The notes below the pieces were generated by a model that worked only from the letters and a program-made list of their open reading frames with translations, made no database searches and had not been told where the DNA came from. This document shows, one piece after another, positions 35,468 to 44,603 of a stretch of 62,790 bases of DNA; the first letter of the stretch is position 1; each line of letters starts with the position of its first letter. Source of the stretch: an uncultured Opitutales bacterium (GTDB lineage Bacteria; Verrucomicrobiota; Verrucomicrobiia; Opitutales; Seribacteraceae); NCBI GenBank assembly GCA_938091675.1, contig CALKMX010000013.1, forward strand, positions 1-62,790. The letters are read 5' to 3'. The position numbers were made by a program, and so were the translations under genes.

Positions 35468-36796
35468 ATGAATAACCAAGACAAAGTAAGCCGTAGAAAA
35501 TTCATGGGATCTGCCGCACTGGCCAGTGCCGCAATCTCTTTCCCCAATGTTCTGACAGCCCAGAGCAAGGGCAAGGAAGTCATCCGATTTGCCTTAATCG
35601 GATGCGGTGGCCGGGGAAAAGGAGCTGCCGCACAGGTGATGAACTCGCCGCATAAGACTGAATGTGTTGCTTTGGCGGATGCATTCATGGACACGGCCAA
35701 GGGGGCACAAAATTACCTCAAGCATGTTGGGCATGAGGACAAATTAAAACTTTCAGACGATACGATTTTTGCCGGCTTGGATGCTTACAAAAAGGTGATG
35801 GAAATGGATAATGTAGATTTGGTCCTGCTTACCACTTCACCCGGTTTTCGTCCGTTACATTTCGAACATGCAATCAATAAGGGCAAGCATGTCTTTATGG
35901 AAAAACCAGTTGCCACGGACGGGGCTGGAGTTAGGCGGGTTTTGGCAGCCAATGAAGAGGCAAAAAAGAAAAACCTGATGGTTGCGGTGGGCTTACAGCG
36001 ACACCATGAACCAAATTATATCGAGACTGTAAAACGGATTCAGGATGGTGCCATTGGCGAACTAAATTATGCCCGTGTATTTTGGAACAGTGGGGGAGTC
36101 TGGACAAAGAAGAGAACATCCAGCCAGAATGAAATGGAGTACCAAGTGCGCAACTGGTTCTATTTTAATTGGTTGTGTGGAGACCACATTGTCGAGCAGC
36201 ACATTCACAACACTGATATTATTAATTGGATCAAGGGCGCCTATCCTATCAAAGCAAATGGTCATGGTGGCCGGCAGGTCAGGGGTAATCCTGCAAACGA
36301 TCCCGATTGGAAGGACCACGGCGAAATCTATGATCACCACTTTGTTGAGTTCGAGTATGCCGATGGTTTCCGTATGTATAGCCAGTGCAGGCATATTAGT
36401 AATTGCTGGCAAAATGTTTCTGAGCATATTTATGGATCGGAAGGATACAGTGCAATTAGCCCTCACCAAATTTTCCCAAAATCAGGTGACCCCTGGCGTT
36501 ATCCGAACAAGAAAGTAGGCGGGCATCAACAGGAGCAGCTCAACATGATTGATGCATTGGCGAAGGGTGAAGTTTACAACGAAGGGGACTATGGTGCGAA
36601 GAGCACGATGACCAATATCCTTGGGCGCTGTGCTACTTACTCCGGGAAAGAAGTCAGCTGGGATCAGGCCCTGAACTCTAAGGTTGAATTATGTCCTGGC
36701 ATTGAGAATTTGAGCTGGGATAGCGAAGCACCTGTGCAGCCAAATTCTGCCGGTGGATACGATGCTCCGGTTCCAGGGAAAACTCGTGTAATTTAA
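35468..36796 (+). CDS. Gfo/Idh/MocA family oxidoreductase with twin-arginine signal
   Basis: 442 residues. SRRKFMGSAALASAAISFP is a clear Tat signal, so the enzyme is exported folded, presumably with its NAD(P)-type cofactor. The Rossmann motif is FALIGCGGRGKG, the family motif HVFMEKPVATDG with the EKP lysine, and the catalytic region includes HIVEQHIHNTDIINW. Such periplasmic oxidoreductases are numerous in Verrucomicrobia. It follows the ThuA gene by 36 bp, suggesting shared sugar catabolism. A strong terminator follows. Confidence 0.94.
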   Translation: MNNQDKVSRRKFMGSAALASAAISFPNVLTAQSKGKEVIRFALIGCGGRGKGAAAQVMNSPHKTECVALADAFMDTAKGAQNYLKHVGHEDKLKLSDDTIFAGLDAYKKVMEMDNVDLVLLTTSPGFRPLHFEHAINKGKHVFMEKPVATDGAGVRRVLAANEEAKKKNLMVAVGLQRHHEPNYIETVKRIQDGAIGELNYARVFWNSGGVWTKKRTSSQNEMEYQVRNWFYFNWLCGDHIVEQHIHNTDIINWIKGAYPIKANGHGGRQVRGNPANDPDWKDHGEIYDHHFVEFEYADGFRMYSQCRHISNCWQNVSEHIYGSEGYSAISPHQIFPKSGDPWRYPNKKVGGHQQEQLNMIDALAKGEVYNEGDYGAKSTMTNILGRCATYSGKEVSWDQALNSKVELCPGIENLSWDSEAPVQPNSAGGYDAPVPGKTRVI

Positions 36797-36825
36797 AGAT
36801 TTAGAACTTATTATTGTTTGATTTT

Positions 36826-36859
36826 GCGACCCTGGCAAATGCCAGGGTCGCTTTGTTTT
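36826..36859 (+). terminator. Strong intrinsic terminator
   Basis: A perfect 11-bp stem, GCGACCCTGGC / GCCAGGGTCGC, with the loop AAAT, followed by TTTGTTTTG. It ends the ThuA/oxidoreductase unit 30 bases after the stop. Confidence 0.92.
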
Positions 36860-36893
36860 GACCCCAATTAATTATCCATTAATCAACATACTT

Positions 36894-37430
36894 ATGATAC
36901 TTTCAGACGGAGCCATACTAGAAGCCATTGAACGAAGGGATATTGTCATTGAGCCCTACGATCGTTCCTGCCTGGGTACCAACAGTTATGATGTGCATCT
37001 TTCTCCACATCTTGCCTGCTATGTGGATGAAATCATTGATGCCCGTAAGCACAACCATGTTGAACACTTCAATATCACCAGTGAAGGATTCGTCCTGAGA
37101 CCGGGTCAAACTTATCTAGGCTCAACTCTGGAATATACTGAAACTCGCAGATTCGTGCCTTTCCTAGAAGGGAAATCAAGCGTGGGGCGATTAGGAATTG
37201 ATATCCATGCAACTGCCGGGAAAGGAGATGTGGGATTTTGTAATCATTGGACTTTGGAAATATCTGTTTCCCAGCCTGTAAGGGTTTATGCGGGTATGCC
37301 AATCGGGCAACTGATCTATTTTCTGGTGGAAGGTGAGGTCGAGGTGGATTACTCCAGCAAGCAGTCCGCAAAATATAACCAGAGATCCTCATTGCCTGTT
37401 GAATCGATGATGTGGAAAAATTCCTTTTGA
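36894..37430 (+). CDS. dcd: dCTP deaminase
   Basis: 178 residues from the ATG at 36894, which matches the usual MxLSDxxI start. The enzyme deaminates dCTP to dUTP for thymidylate synthesis. Signatures are YDRSCLGTNSYDVHLSP, LEGKSSVGRLGIDIHATAG, GFCNHWTLEISV with the catalytic Glu, and YAGMPIGQLIYF. The longer frame starting at 36858 would overlap the terminator and is rejected. A NifU-like gene follows with no gap. Confidence 0.94.
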   Translation: MILSDGAILEAIERRDIVIEPYDRSCLGTNSYDVHLSPHLACYVDEIIDARKHNHVEHFNITSEGFVLRPGQTYLGSTLEYTETRRFVPFLEGKSSVGRLGIDIHATAGKGDVGFCNHWTLEISVSQPVRVYAGMPIGQLIYFLVEGEVEVDYSSKQSAKYNQRSSLPVESMMWKNSF

Positions 37431-37850
37431 GTGAAAATGGACCAAACTCTTCTGCGGGAAATTTTAGAGGAGCATGCCAGCCAATCCTCCGCAGAAGGGG
37501 TACTGCAAAACCCCTCTTATGCCGCAGAATGGAAGAGTGCTAAGACGGGGAATCTCTGCCGCGTTCAAATAGAGATCGACCATCAACAGCTTCTTCGGAT
37601 TGTGGCTCAAGTGGATGGGTCTGCCCTGGCGAAAGCCTGTGCTTCCATTATGTGCAGCGAATTGCAGGGAGTTACCATAGACCAGGCTCATGCCATTCAT
37701 GGGGAGATTCTGAAATGGGTGGAGTGCCGAGTTGCACCGACAAAATGGAAGGGGGAGTTAGTGGTTTACGAATCCTTAGTTCAATTCCCTGAAAGGATGG
37801 ATTGTGCTATGCTTTGTTGGAGAGCTTTAAAGTTGGCCTTACAGGATTAA
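37431..37850 (+). CDS. NifU/SufU-like iron-sulfur scaffold protein (divergent)
   Basis: 139 residues. It starts with GTG immediately after the dcd stop, or with ATG at 37437. NifU/IscU-type positions are recognisable: GNLCRVQIEID in place of NPxCGD, ALAKACASIMCSEL in the second Cys region, and FPERMDCAMLCWRALKLAL, which matches the SufU RxxCxxLxWxAL motif. The spacing suggests a SufU-like scaffold or sulfur-transfer protein. No sufB, C, D or S gene is adjacent. The first two motifs are clearly drifted, so assembly of clusters on it is uncertain. Confidence 0.75.
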   Translation: MKMDQTLLREILEEHASQSSAEGVLQNPSYAAEWKSAKTGNLCRVQIEIDHQQLLRIVAQVDGSALAKACASIMCSELQGVTIDQAHAIHGEILKWVECRVAPTKWKGELVVYESLVQFPERMDCAMLCWRALKLALQD

Positions 37851-37866
37851 GGTCTGGGTGAAGTCT

Positions 37867-39966
37867 CTAATATTTACGATATCCCCCACCAAAATTTCCC
37901 CACTTAGAATTTCCATAGGATTTTTCGCGACCGTATCGGTATTGGCCATGGGCATTGTGCAATTCGTAGCGTGACTCTGGGAGTTCTTTGAGAAATCTAC
38001 TCTGCATGAGACGAACAGGTGTGCCTTTTTGGTTGGCCAGGCTGGGATAAGTTAAATGCAGGGACCGTTCGGCACGGGTTGAGGCAACATAAAAAAGCCT
38101 ACGCTCTTCTTCCAGGTCTCCTTCTCCGTCTATGGCCCGCTTATTAGGAAATAAGCCGTCTGCCAGGCCAATAATAAATACATGGGGATACTCAAGACCT
38201 TTGGACTGATGAATGGTGGATAGACGAATACAGCTTTCGCCCTGCCTCATCACCCGGTCACCCGATTCAGAACTCAAAAGAACCAGTTGGGAGAGCATTT
38301 CAGCCAAGGATTCGTGCTTGGATGCAAAATCAACCAAGCTTTCAAGATCTTCTTCCCTCCTGGGCCAATTCTCATAAGTCGAACGAAGGTAGAGTTGGTA
38401 CCAACCACCAATTGCTTCTTCAACCACCATGGAGGGGGATGATGTGGAGGCCACTTCATGAATTTGCGATAAAGTTTCAGACATCGACTCCCAATCTTCC
38501 TTGGCATCCTTGGGTACTTTGTTGAGCACTTTTTCATCTCCCAGAACTTCACAGATCGAGGAAGATTTGTCCTGGGCAATTTTATGGGCAATCTTAAGTA
38601 GCTTGATGGCCGTTTTTTCACCGACCTTGGGTAGCAGGCAGGCAAAGCGTAGAAATGCGGTGCTGTCTTTGGGATTGGCGACAAACCGAATTTGAGCCAC
38701 CAGATCCTTGACATGGGCCTGCTCGAAAAAGCGAAGTCCGCTAGTGATCAGGAAGGGCAAGCCTCTGCGGGATAGTTCCACCTGCAATTCCATGGCGTGA
38801 TAATGAGCCCGGTAGAGAATGGCAATTTGATCATACTCGGCACCCGAGTTGTAAAGGTCCTGAATTTTTGAGATTACAAAGTCAGCCTGTTGGTATGCAT
38901 CCAGAGTAGGAACCACACGGGGAAGTTCCTGGTGCGGGCGTGAGGCTTTTAGCTCTTTGCTGAAACTTTTTTCTGCAGTGCGGTTAGCCAGAATGCCATT
39001 GGCCAATTGTAATATCTCCGGCGAACTTCGATAGTTCGTTTCGATCTTAAATATTTTCGTGCCCGGATGGCGTTCGGGAAAGGAAAGAATCTGATCCAGG
39101 TCCGCACCCCTCCAAGTGTAGATACACTGAGCATCATCCCCAACCGCCATTACCTGATGGTTGGATATCACAAGGTCTACAATGTTTGCCTGAAGGCAAT
39201 TAACATCCTGATACTCATCTACCAGCACATGAGAAAATCTGTTTTGGAAATACTGCCTGGGTTCCTCATGCTTTTCCATCAAAGTAAGCCAGAAAACCAG
39301 TAAGTCATCATAATCCGTTAGTCCTCGGGCAAGCTTGGTACGGGAGTAAGCTTCAAAAAACTGGTTTATTTTGGTAAGTAAATCACGATTTGCCGGATAA
39401 CGGGCACGGGCCACTTCCTCCACATCCTTGCCTACATTTCTGGCAAAGCTAATAAGCCCTTTGATTGGTTTGGCTTTGGGGTTGTCTTTTGCCTTGAAAA
39501 ACTCGGGATCAATTTCCCTGATTACTTCGTTGAGCAAGGAATCTGAATCGCTGTCATCTAAAATAGTAAAGCTTCTTGGCAGACCGATAAGATCCCCAAA
39601 CAGTCGTAAGGCTTGCCCGCCTACATGGTGAAAGGTACCGCCTAAAAACCGATGAGTTCCCACGCCGGTTAGCTCTTCGACGCGCTCAAGCATTTGCCTG
39701 GACGCTTTGTTGGTAAAGGTAAGCAGTAGGATCGATTCCGGAGGAACACCCTGTTCAAGAAGATAAGCAACACGATAAGTAAGCGTTCTTGTCTTGCCGG
39801 AGCCAGCACCAGCAAGAACCAGGGCTGGTCCGTCCTCTGCGGTAACCGCTAAAAACTGATCATCATTTAGTTCCTGCCTGAAATTAATCCCTTGCTTAAG
39901 GGGAGTCGGGGCAATCTTGGGCGGGGGACCGAATAAATCGTCCTCGTCATCTTCGTAGTCGTACAT
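37867..39966 (-). CDS. UvrD/Rep-family superfamily 1 DNA helicase
   Basis: A 699-residue 3'-5' helicase. Motif I is AGAGSGKT (52-59), motif II is VLVDEYQDVN, and motifs III-VI include AVGDDAQCIYTWRGAD, NYRSSPEIL, STIHQSKGLEYPHVF and ERRLFYVASTRA. The N-terminus carries an acidic DDEDDLF stretch. The C-terminal tail is Tyr/Gly-rich. It cannot be assigned firmly to UvrD, PcrA or Rep. It starts 3 bp after the proB stop, so the two are coupled. Confidence 0.94.
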   Translation of the reverse strand: MYDYEDDEDDLFGPPPKIAPTPLKQGINFRQELNDDQFLAVTAEDGPALVLAGAGSGKTRTLTYRVAYLLEQGVPPESILLLTFTNKASRQMLERVEELTGVGTHRFLGGTFHHVGGQALRLFGDLIGLPRSFTILDDSDSDSLLNEVIREIDPEFFKAKDNPKAKPIKGLISFARNVGKDVEEVARARYPANRDLLTKINQFFEAYSRTKLARGLTDYDDLLVFWLTLMEKHEEPRQYFQNRFSHVLVDEYQDVNCLQANIVDLVISNHQVMAVGDDAQCIYTWRGADLDQILSFPERHPGTKIFKIETNYRSSPEILQLANGILANRTAEKSFSKELKASRPHQELPRVVPTLDAYQQADFVISKIQDLYNSGAEYDQIAILYRAHYHAMELQVELSRRGLPFLITSGLRFFEQAHVKDLVAQIRFVANPKDSTAFLRFACLLPKVGEKTAIKLLKIAHKIAQDKSSSICEVLGDEKVLNKVPKDAKEDWESMSETLSQIHEVASTSSPSMVVEEAIGGWYQLYLRSTYENWPRREEDLESLVDFASKHESLAEMLSQLVLLSSESGDRVMRQGESCIRLSTIHQSKGLEYPHVFIIGLADGLFPNKRAIDGEGDLEEERRLFYVASTRAERSLHLTYPSLANQKGTPVRLMQSRFLKELPESRYELHNAHGQYRYGREKSYGNSKWGNFGGGYRKY

Positions 39967-39969
39967 GCT

Positions 39970-41082
39970 TTATTCAGTGACCGAACTGGCCTTGGTTACG
40001 AGGGGGGCAAGGAAGTCACGGTGGACTACCTCTGGTCGATTGCTCCAGCCGTGGATTTCCAAAATTTTTTCATTATCTAATCCAAGAATGGATGTCAGTT
40101 CATTACTTGCAAAGCGACATATGCCCCGTGCAATAATTTTACCCTTTTGATCAAGGATGGAAACAACATCGGACCGGCCAAATTGTCCGCTTATTCGTAC
40201 CACACCACTGGCTAAAAGGCTGGCTCCATTATCTAAAATTGCCTTGCAGGCTCCCTCGTCAATTTCAATAGAGCCTTTGGGCGTGGGGAAAAAAGCCAGC
40301 CATTTTTTTCTCTGGTTTAAAGCCAGGCCTGCAGGGGCGAAAAAAGTTCCCTCGGCTTGTCCCTCAATAATTTGAGGCAAACGGCCCGGAGTTTCTCCAC
40401 TCCCTATAAAAACTGCACAACCGGACTTTGTCGCGACTTTTGCGGCTTCAATTTTCGTTGCCATGCCACCAACTGCAGTTGGACTGGTTGTGCCTTCCGC
40501 CATTTTTTCAATCTTAGGACAGATTTCAGAGACAAAGGGAACAAGAATGCCTGAACTCGGCGAAGTCATTAAGCCCTTTGCGGTGGTTAAAATAATTAAC
40601 AATTCGGCGTGGCATAGGGATGCAAGAAGGGCGGACAACACATCATTATCTCCGAATTTTAACTCGTCATCGCTGATCGAGTCATTCTCATTTACTACGG
40701 GAATTACCCCTTTCTCAAGCAGGGTATTGATTGTCTCCCGTACTTTATTGGAACGGGCATGCTCATTGAAATCTTCCCGGGTAAGCAAAATTTGTGCAGC
40801 TAAAACACCATGATTTCCCAAGGAGGATTTCCAGGCATGCATAAGTTCACTTTGCCCAATGGAAGCACAGGCTCGAAGCAGGGATAATTGTTGGGGTCTG
40901 CTTTGCAGAGCTAGTTTGCCCATGCCTAGACCGACTGCACCTGAACTTACTAAAATGACTTCTATTCCGAGTCGCCTAAGTGCATCTACGCCGGAGCAAA
41001 TTTGTGATATCCGCTCGCTGCGTATTTCACCATTTCCAGCAGATAACAGACCGGTCCCCAATTTTATAACCACTCGATTCAT
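39970..41082 (-). CDS. proB: Glutamate 5-kinase with C-terminal PUA domain
   Basis: 370 residues. First step of proline synthesis: ATP-dependent phosphorylation of glutamate. The amino-acid kinase domain (about 1-255) starts VIKLGTGLLSAG and contains LVSSGAVGLGMGKL, VVNENDSISDDELKFGDNDV and GGMATKIEAAKVA. The PUA domain (about 270-355) starts near GSIEIDEGACKAI. No proA is adjacent. About 100 bp separates it from frr upstream on the same strand. Confidence 0.96.
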   Translation of the reverse strand: MNRVVIKLGTGLLSAGNGEIRSERISQICSGVDALRRLGIEVILVSSGAVGLGMGKLALQSRPQQLSLLRACASIGQSELMHAWKSSLGNHGVLAAQILLTREDFNEHARSNKVRETINTLLEKGVIPVVNENDSISDDELKFGDNDVLSALLASLCHAELLIILTTAKGLMTSPSSGILVPFVSEICPKIEKMAEGTTSPTAVGGMATKIEAAKVATKSGCAVFIGSGETPGRLPQIIEGQAEGTFFAPAGLALNQRKKWLAFFPTPKGSIEIDEGACKAILDNGASLLASGVVRISGQFGRSDVVSILDQKGKIIARGICRFASNELTSILGLDNEKILEIHGWSNRPEVVHRDFLAPLVTKASSVTE

Positions 41083-41183
41083 GTCCTACATCTACAATCC
41101 TGCATGATGGGGCAAAAGAAATTCAGGGCAACCTCAACCATTCTGGTCGCCCCATAGAATCGAAAATTTTAAAATGGTGTTGA

Positions 41184-41741
41184 TCAGACTTGTCTTAAAT
41201 CTGACTCTTTGGATGCCAGTGCATGGTTTATTTGGTTGACCATGTCATCCGTCAGTTTTTGCACATCTTTTTCAGCCCTTTTAAAATCGTCTTCCGGTAG
41301 GCCGTCTTTTTGCAATGATTTCAGTTTATCCAAACCATCCTTGCGGGAGGCACGGACACCAATACGACCATTTTCGGCAAACCCTTGGGCCATTTTGCAT
41401 AACTCTTCGCGTCTTTCGCCACTAAGTTCTGGGATGGGCAGACGGATCAGTTCACTGGTAACGACAGGATTGATTCCCAGTTTGGCATCGATCAGGGCTT
41501 TTTCAATGGGTCCGACTGTGCTCCTGTCCCATGCCTGAATTTGGATGGTTCTGGAATCGGGCGTTGTAATTGCTGCAACATCACGCAATTTCATACTTGA
41601 GCCATAAACATCAACCGTCACACCCTCGACCATCGATGGGCTTGCTTTACCGGTGTGTAATGAGGCAAATTCACTCAAGACATGGTCCACAGATTTCTTC
41701 ATGTCTTCTTTAAGCTTTTTAAAAATTGGGTCGGTTTCCAT
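41184..41741 (-). CDS. frr: Ribosome recycling factor
   Basis: 185 residues, the standard length. Releases ribosomes from mRNA after termination together with EF-G. Signatures: LHTGKASPSMVEGVTVDVYG, ITTPDSRTIQIQAWD, and IRLPIPELSGERREELCK. It follows pyrH after about 40 bp in the conserved pyrH-frr order. tsf and rpsB, often upstream, are absent here because a tRNA gene follows on the other strand. Confidence 0.97.
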   Translation of the reverse strand: METDPIFKKLKEDMKKSVDHVLSEFASLHTGKASPSMVEGVTVDVYGSSMKLRDVAAITTPDSRTIQIQAWDRSTVGPIEKALIDAKLGINPVVTSELIRLPIPELSGERREELCKMAQGFAENGRIGVRASRKDGLDKLKSLQKDGLPEDDFKRAEKDVQKLTDDMVNQINHALASKESDLRQV

Positions 41742-41780
41742 AATTTTGAGGTTCAGTTTGAAGATTAAAAAAGGGGCTAA

Positions 41781-42497
41781 TTAGCGAACAATGGTACCAA
41801 TTGATTCCCCACACACGGCTTTGCGTATCGATTGATCTTGCTGGAGATCAAAGACAAGAATGGGCATGCGGTTGTCCATACAAAGAGAAAATGCGGTGGA
41901 ATCCATAACCGAGAGGCGCTTTTCTAGGCATTCCATGTAAGTAAGCTCGGAAAATTTCTTGGCATCCTCATATTTATGCGGATCCTTGTCGTAGATACCA
42001 TCCACTTTGGTTGCTTTGAGGATAATATCTGCCGAGATTTCACTCGCCCGGAGGGCAGCGGTGGTATCAGTGGAAAAATAAGGATTACCGGTGCCAGATA
42101 CGAAAATTACAATCCTTTCACGTTCCAGATGTCGGATGGCACGGCGTTGAATGTAAGGCTCAGCTAATTTATCCATGGGGATGGCACTCTGCACTCTTAC
42201 CACTGCACCCATTTTTTCCAGCCGGTCCATTAAGGCCAGCCCATTAATTACTGTGGCAAGCATACCCATGGAATCTCCAGTGGTTCGGTCAATTCCCTTA
42301 TCTGCACCTTGGAGTCCGCGGAAAATATTACCGCCTCCGACCACGAGGCCAACCTCTACCCCCATATCAGAAACAGCTTTGATTTCTTCGCAAATCCTTT
42401 CAAGGGATTTTGCAAAAATAGGTTCGCCTGCACTGCGGTTGCCAAGAATTTCTCCACTTATCTTTAAAATGATGCGTTTGTATTTTGCGTTAGCCAT
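41781..42497 (-). CDS. pyrH: Uridylate kinase
   Basis: 238 residues, the family length. Phosphorylates UMP to UDP. Signatures: [56 protein letters not shown] and [20 protein letters not shown]. It is the first gene of the pyrH-frr unit on the minus strand, divergent from tRNA-Gln. Confidence 0.97.
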   Translation of the reverse strand: MANAKYKRIILKISGEILGNRSAGEPIFAKSLERICEEIKAVSDMGVEVGLVVGGGNIFRGLQGADKGIDRTTGDSMGMLATVINGLALMDRLEKMGAVVRVQSAIPMDKLAEPYIQRRAIRHLERERIVIFVSGTGNPYFSTDTTAALRASEISADIILKATKVDGIYDKDPHKYEDAKKFSELTYMECLEKRLSVMDSTAFSLCMDNRMPILVFDLQQDQSIRKAVCGESIGTIVR

Positions 42498-42563
42498 GAG
42501 TGTCAGATGTGGTGATGTAGTTCCTTGACTTTAATTTACTTAAGGTCAGAATATTTTGATTCT

Positions 42564-42637
42564 AGCCTGGTGGTGTAATGGTAGCACAGAGGTTTTTGGT
42601 ACCTTTAGTTGGGGTTCGAATCCCTACCGGGCTGCCA
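42564..42637 (+). tRNA. trnQ: tRNA-Gln (anticodon TTG), CCA encoded
   Basis: The acceptor AGCCTGG pairs with CCGGGCT, followed by discriminator G and CCA. The anticodon stem GAGGT/ACCTT holds the loop TTTTGGT, so the anticodon is TTG. The T-arm TGGGG-TTCGAAT-CCCTA is intact, and the D-arm contains GTGTAATGGTAGCAC. A standard cloverleaf of 71 nt plus CCA. Confidence 0.94.
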
Positions 42638-42685
42638 CTTTGTTCATTTTAAATTAGTTCCAAAACAAATGGTATGACGATGGGA

Positions 42686-44374
42686 TTAATTTTCAAAGGG
42701 ATCAAAAGTGGGTGGAATTTCTGGCAATTCAGGAGTGTTGGTTTCTACAGAAGCAGGTACTTCGGGGTCACCAAAAACATCTCCAAGAGGGACCTCTTCT
42801 TGCGGAATGCTTGTCTCAGGAACAGTAGAACCAGACTCAAAGGGATCAAAGGTTGGTGGAGGAGGTGCCTCAAATGGATTGGCGGGATTGGGTTGAGATA
42901 TATCTTCAAAAGGATCAACAGCCGGGCTATTGTTAAATGGATTCCCAACAGGTTGATTCACCGGCTCGGAATCCGTAAATGGACTTTTCGGTTCCTCTGC
43001 AATACCAGCCTCTCCATTGGAAGATTCAAAGGGGCCGGGTGGGGGAGGGAATGGGGCTGTGTTAACCCCGGGGGTATCTGATTCAATCTCTGGCAAATCT
43101 CCAAACGGATCAAAAGAAGGTTCAGGCTGAAGGGGTGGGGGAGGCGGAGGCAAATTTTCGTCGGAAGGAAGGGCTGGATCTTCAACAACCTCTGGAGCAT
43201 CCATCGGGGGTTTGACTTTTATGACTGGAGCGGTTTCAGGAGGAGCGGGAGGGCTTGGTAAGGGCTCTTCCTCAATGACCGGCTTCTCTTCAACCGGGGG
43301 CTTTTGTGGTTTTTCCTTTTTTCTTTTTTGAGTCTGTTCTTTCGCGTCTGCTTTGAGGGCAGGCTGATCAGGTACCTCGCTTTCAGGGACCGGGGGTAAA
43401 TCAACTTTATCCAACCCTGATTTTTCCGGGCTAAGCTCAGAAGCATCAGGTTGGGAGGGCTCACCTTCCTCTTTGTCAGAGGTTGGGCTGACAATTCTTT
43501 GCCCAGTCAAGAGGTCTTGAGCAGGGACTCCGTGGTCAAACCGGATTTCTGAAACTTTTTCACCCTTTTCATTCCATTCGGTACAAACACCATGCTCCAG
43601 ATTATTTTTGAAGTTATAATCAAATTGTTGCTGTCCTGAAGGAAACCATCCTTTGGAATTTCCCTCCATCATATCATCAACGAATTGAGCCGATAAGCGC
43701 TTTTTGCCGTTTTCATACCAAATGGTTCTTAAGCCATGCTGTTTGTCTTTCTGGTAAAAAAGCCCGAGCTTTTGCTGACCATTCGGGTACCATTCTGAGG
43801 AAGGGCCTTCTCTCAACCCGTGACGGTAGATCGTGGAAGACTTCTCCGTGCCATCCGGGTACCACTCTTTTGCTTCCCCATGGGCTATTCCCTCACGCAT
43901 CTCAACTTGAAACCCCTTTACACCGTTCGGGTGCCATTCTGACTTTGGCCCAGTGAGTTGATCTTGCTCGTAAGTTTCCTCACGCCACAACTCCCCGGTT
44001 ATGCGAAATTCTTGAGAAGGGCCATGGCGTTGACCATCTTTATAAACGATAGAGGTTCGTTTTCTACCGTTGTAAAAATATTCGATGGTGGTTCCGTGTC
44101 TTTTCCCGTCTTTCCACGATGAAATAGACTTGGTGGGGCTTTGCTCAAAAGTCTCAATCGCTTTCCCGCTAAAAGGTCCTTGTTGCTTGGTTTGATTGCC
44201 ATCGGTTTCGGATTCTCGGACGACTCCTTCATCATCCACTTCCAACCAATGAAGCATGACGGTCTGATCGGTGGAGAACGAAAGATGGTCGGAACTTGTA
44301 ACGCTAGTTTGAAGGCAGGAAACAAGGGGTAAAAGAGAGAGCGGGAACAACCATGGAACCAAGGACTTCATCAT
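42686..44374 (-). CDS. YwqK/MORN-type repeat lipoprotein with Pro-rich DPF/NPF tail
   Basis: About 562 residues from the ATG at 44374 (ATG at 44371 is equivalent), chosen for the lipoprotein signal ending LLPLVSC. Residues about 50-290 hold roughly nine imperfect 23-24-residue YwqK-type repeats with cores such as HGEAKEWYPDGTEKSS, EGPSSEWYPNGQQKLG and HGLRTIWYENGKKRLS. The rest is low-complexity Lys/Pro/Glu then Pro-rich sequence, with SFDPFGD, VDPFEDI, TFDPFES, TFDPFEN, GNPFNN and ANPFEA. Function unknown; surface attachment or protein-binding display is plausible. It lies alone on the minus strand between tRNA-Gln and the S4 protein. Confidence 0.8.
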   Translation of the reverse strand: MMKSLVPWLFPLSLLPLVSCLQTSVTSSDHLSFSTDQTVMLHWLEVDDEGVVRESETDGNQTKQQGPFSGKAIETFEQSPTKSISSWKDGKRHGTTIEYFYNGRKRTSIVYKDGQRHGPSQEFRITGELWREETYEQDQLTGPKSEWHPNGVKGFQVEMREGIAHGEAKEWYPDGTEKSSTIYRHGLREGPSSEWYPNGQQKLGLFYQKDKQHGLRTIWYENGKKRLSAQFVDDMMEGNSKGWFPSGQQQFDYNFKNNLEHGVCTEWNEKGEKVSEIRFDHGVPAQDLLTGQRIVSPTSDKEEGEPSQPDASELSPEKSGLDKVDLPPVPESEVPDQPALKADAKEQTQKRKKEKPQKPPVEEKPVIEEEPLPSPPAPPETAPVIKVKPPMDAPEVVEDPALPSDENLPPPPPPLQPEPSFDPFGDLPEIESDTPGVNTAPFPPPPGPFESSNGEAGIAEEPKSPFTDSEPVNQPVGNPFNNSPAVDPFEDISQPNPANPFEAPPPPTFDPFESGSTVPETSIPQEEVPLGDVFGDPEVPASVETNTPELPEIPPTFDPFEN

Positions 44375-44603
44375 ACTTAAAGGTAATGTCTGGGTGATGA
44401 GGTTCTGGCAAGAGGTTTTTCTGCATAGAAAAGTGTTCGGGCATAGCATTTAGAGAAAGCTCAATTAACCGAACGAACTTTGATGGGACTTTGGATTTGA
44501 TCGACCAGATTTAAGAACTCCAAAGAAAAGAACTCATCATTTCTTCCGAACGAAGGAATCCTGCAAAGGTCGGCAAATCAATTGGTGCTCAAATCAAGCA
44601 AAC

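Noticed and set aside
41107-41155. Inverted repeat ATGGGGC...GCCCCAT between frr and proB
   Set aside because: Seven-base arms with a 35-base loop and no T-run; too weak to call a terminator or riboswitch.
42674-43081. Plus-strand open frame of 135 codons opposite the Pro-rich tail
   Set aside because: It arises from the biased composition of the DPF-rich repeat on the minus strand, which is in frame with a signal peptide and repeats.
42686-43650. Short direct repeats in DNA encoding the Pro-rich tail, considered as a CRISPR or microsatellite
   Set aside because: They are imperfect, in frame and encode DPF/NPF units, so they are coding repeats.
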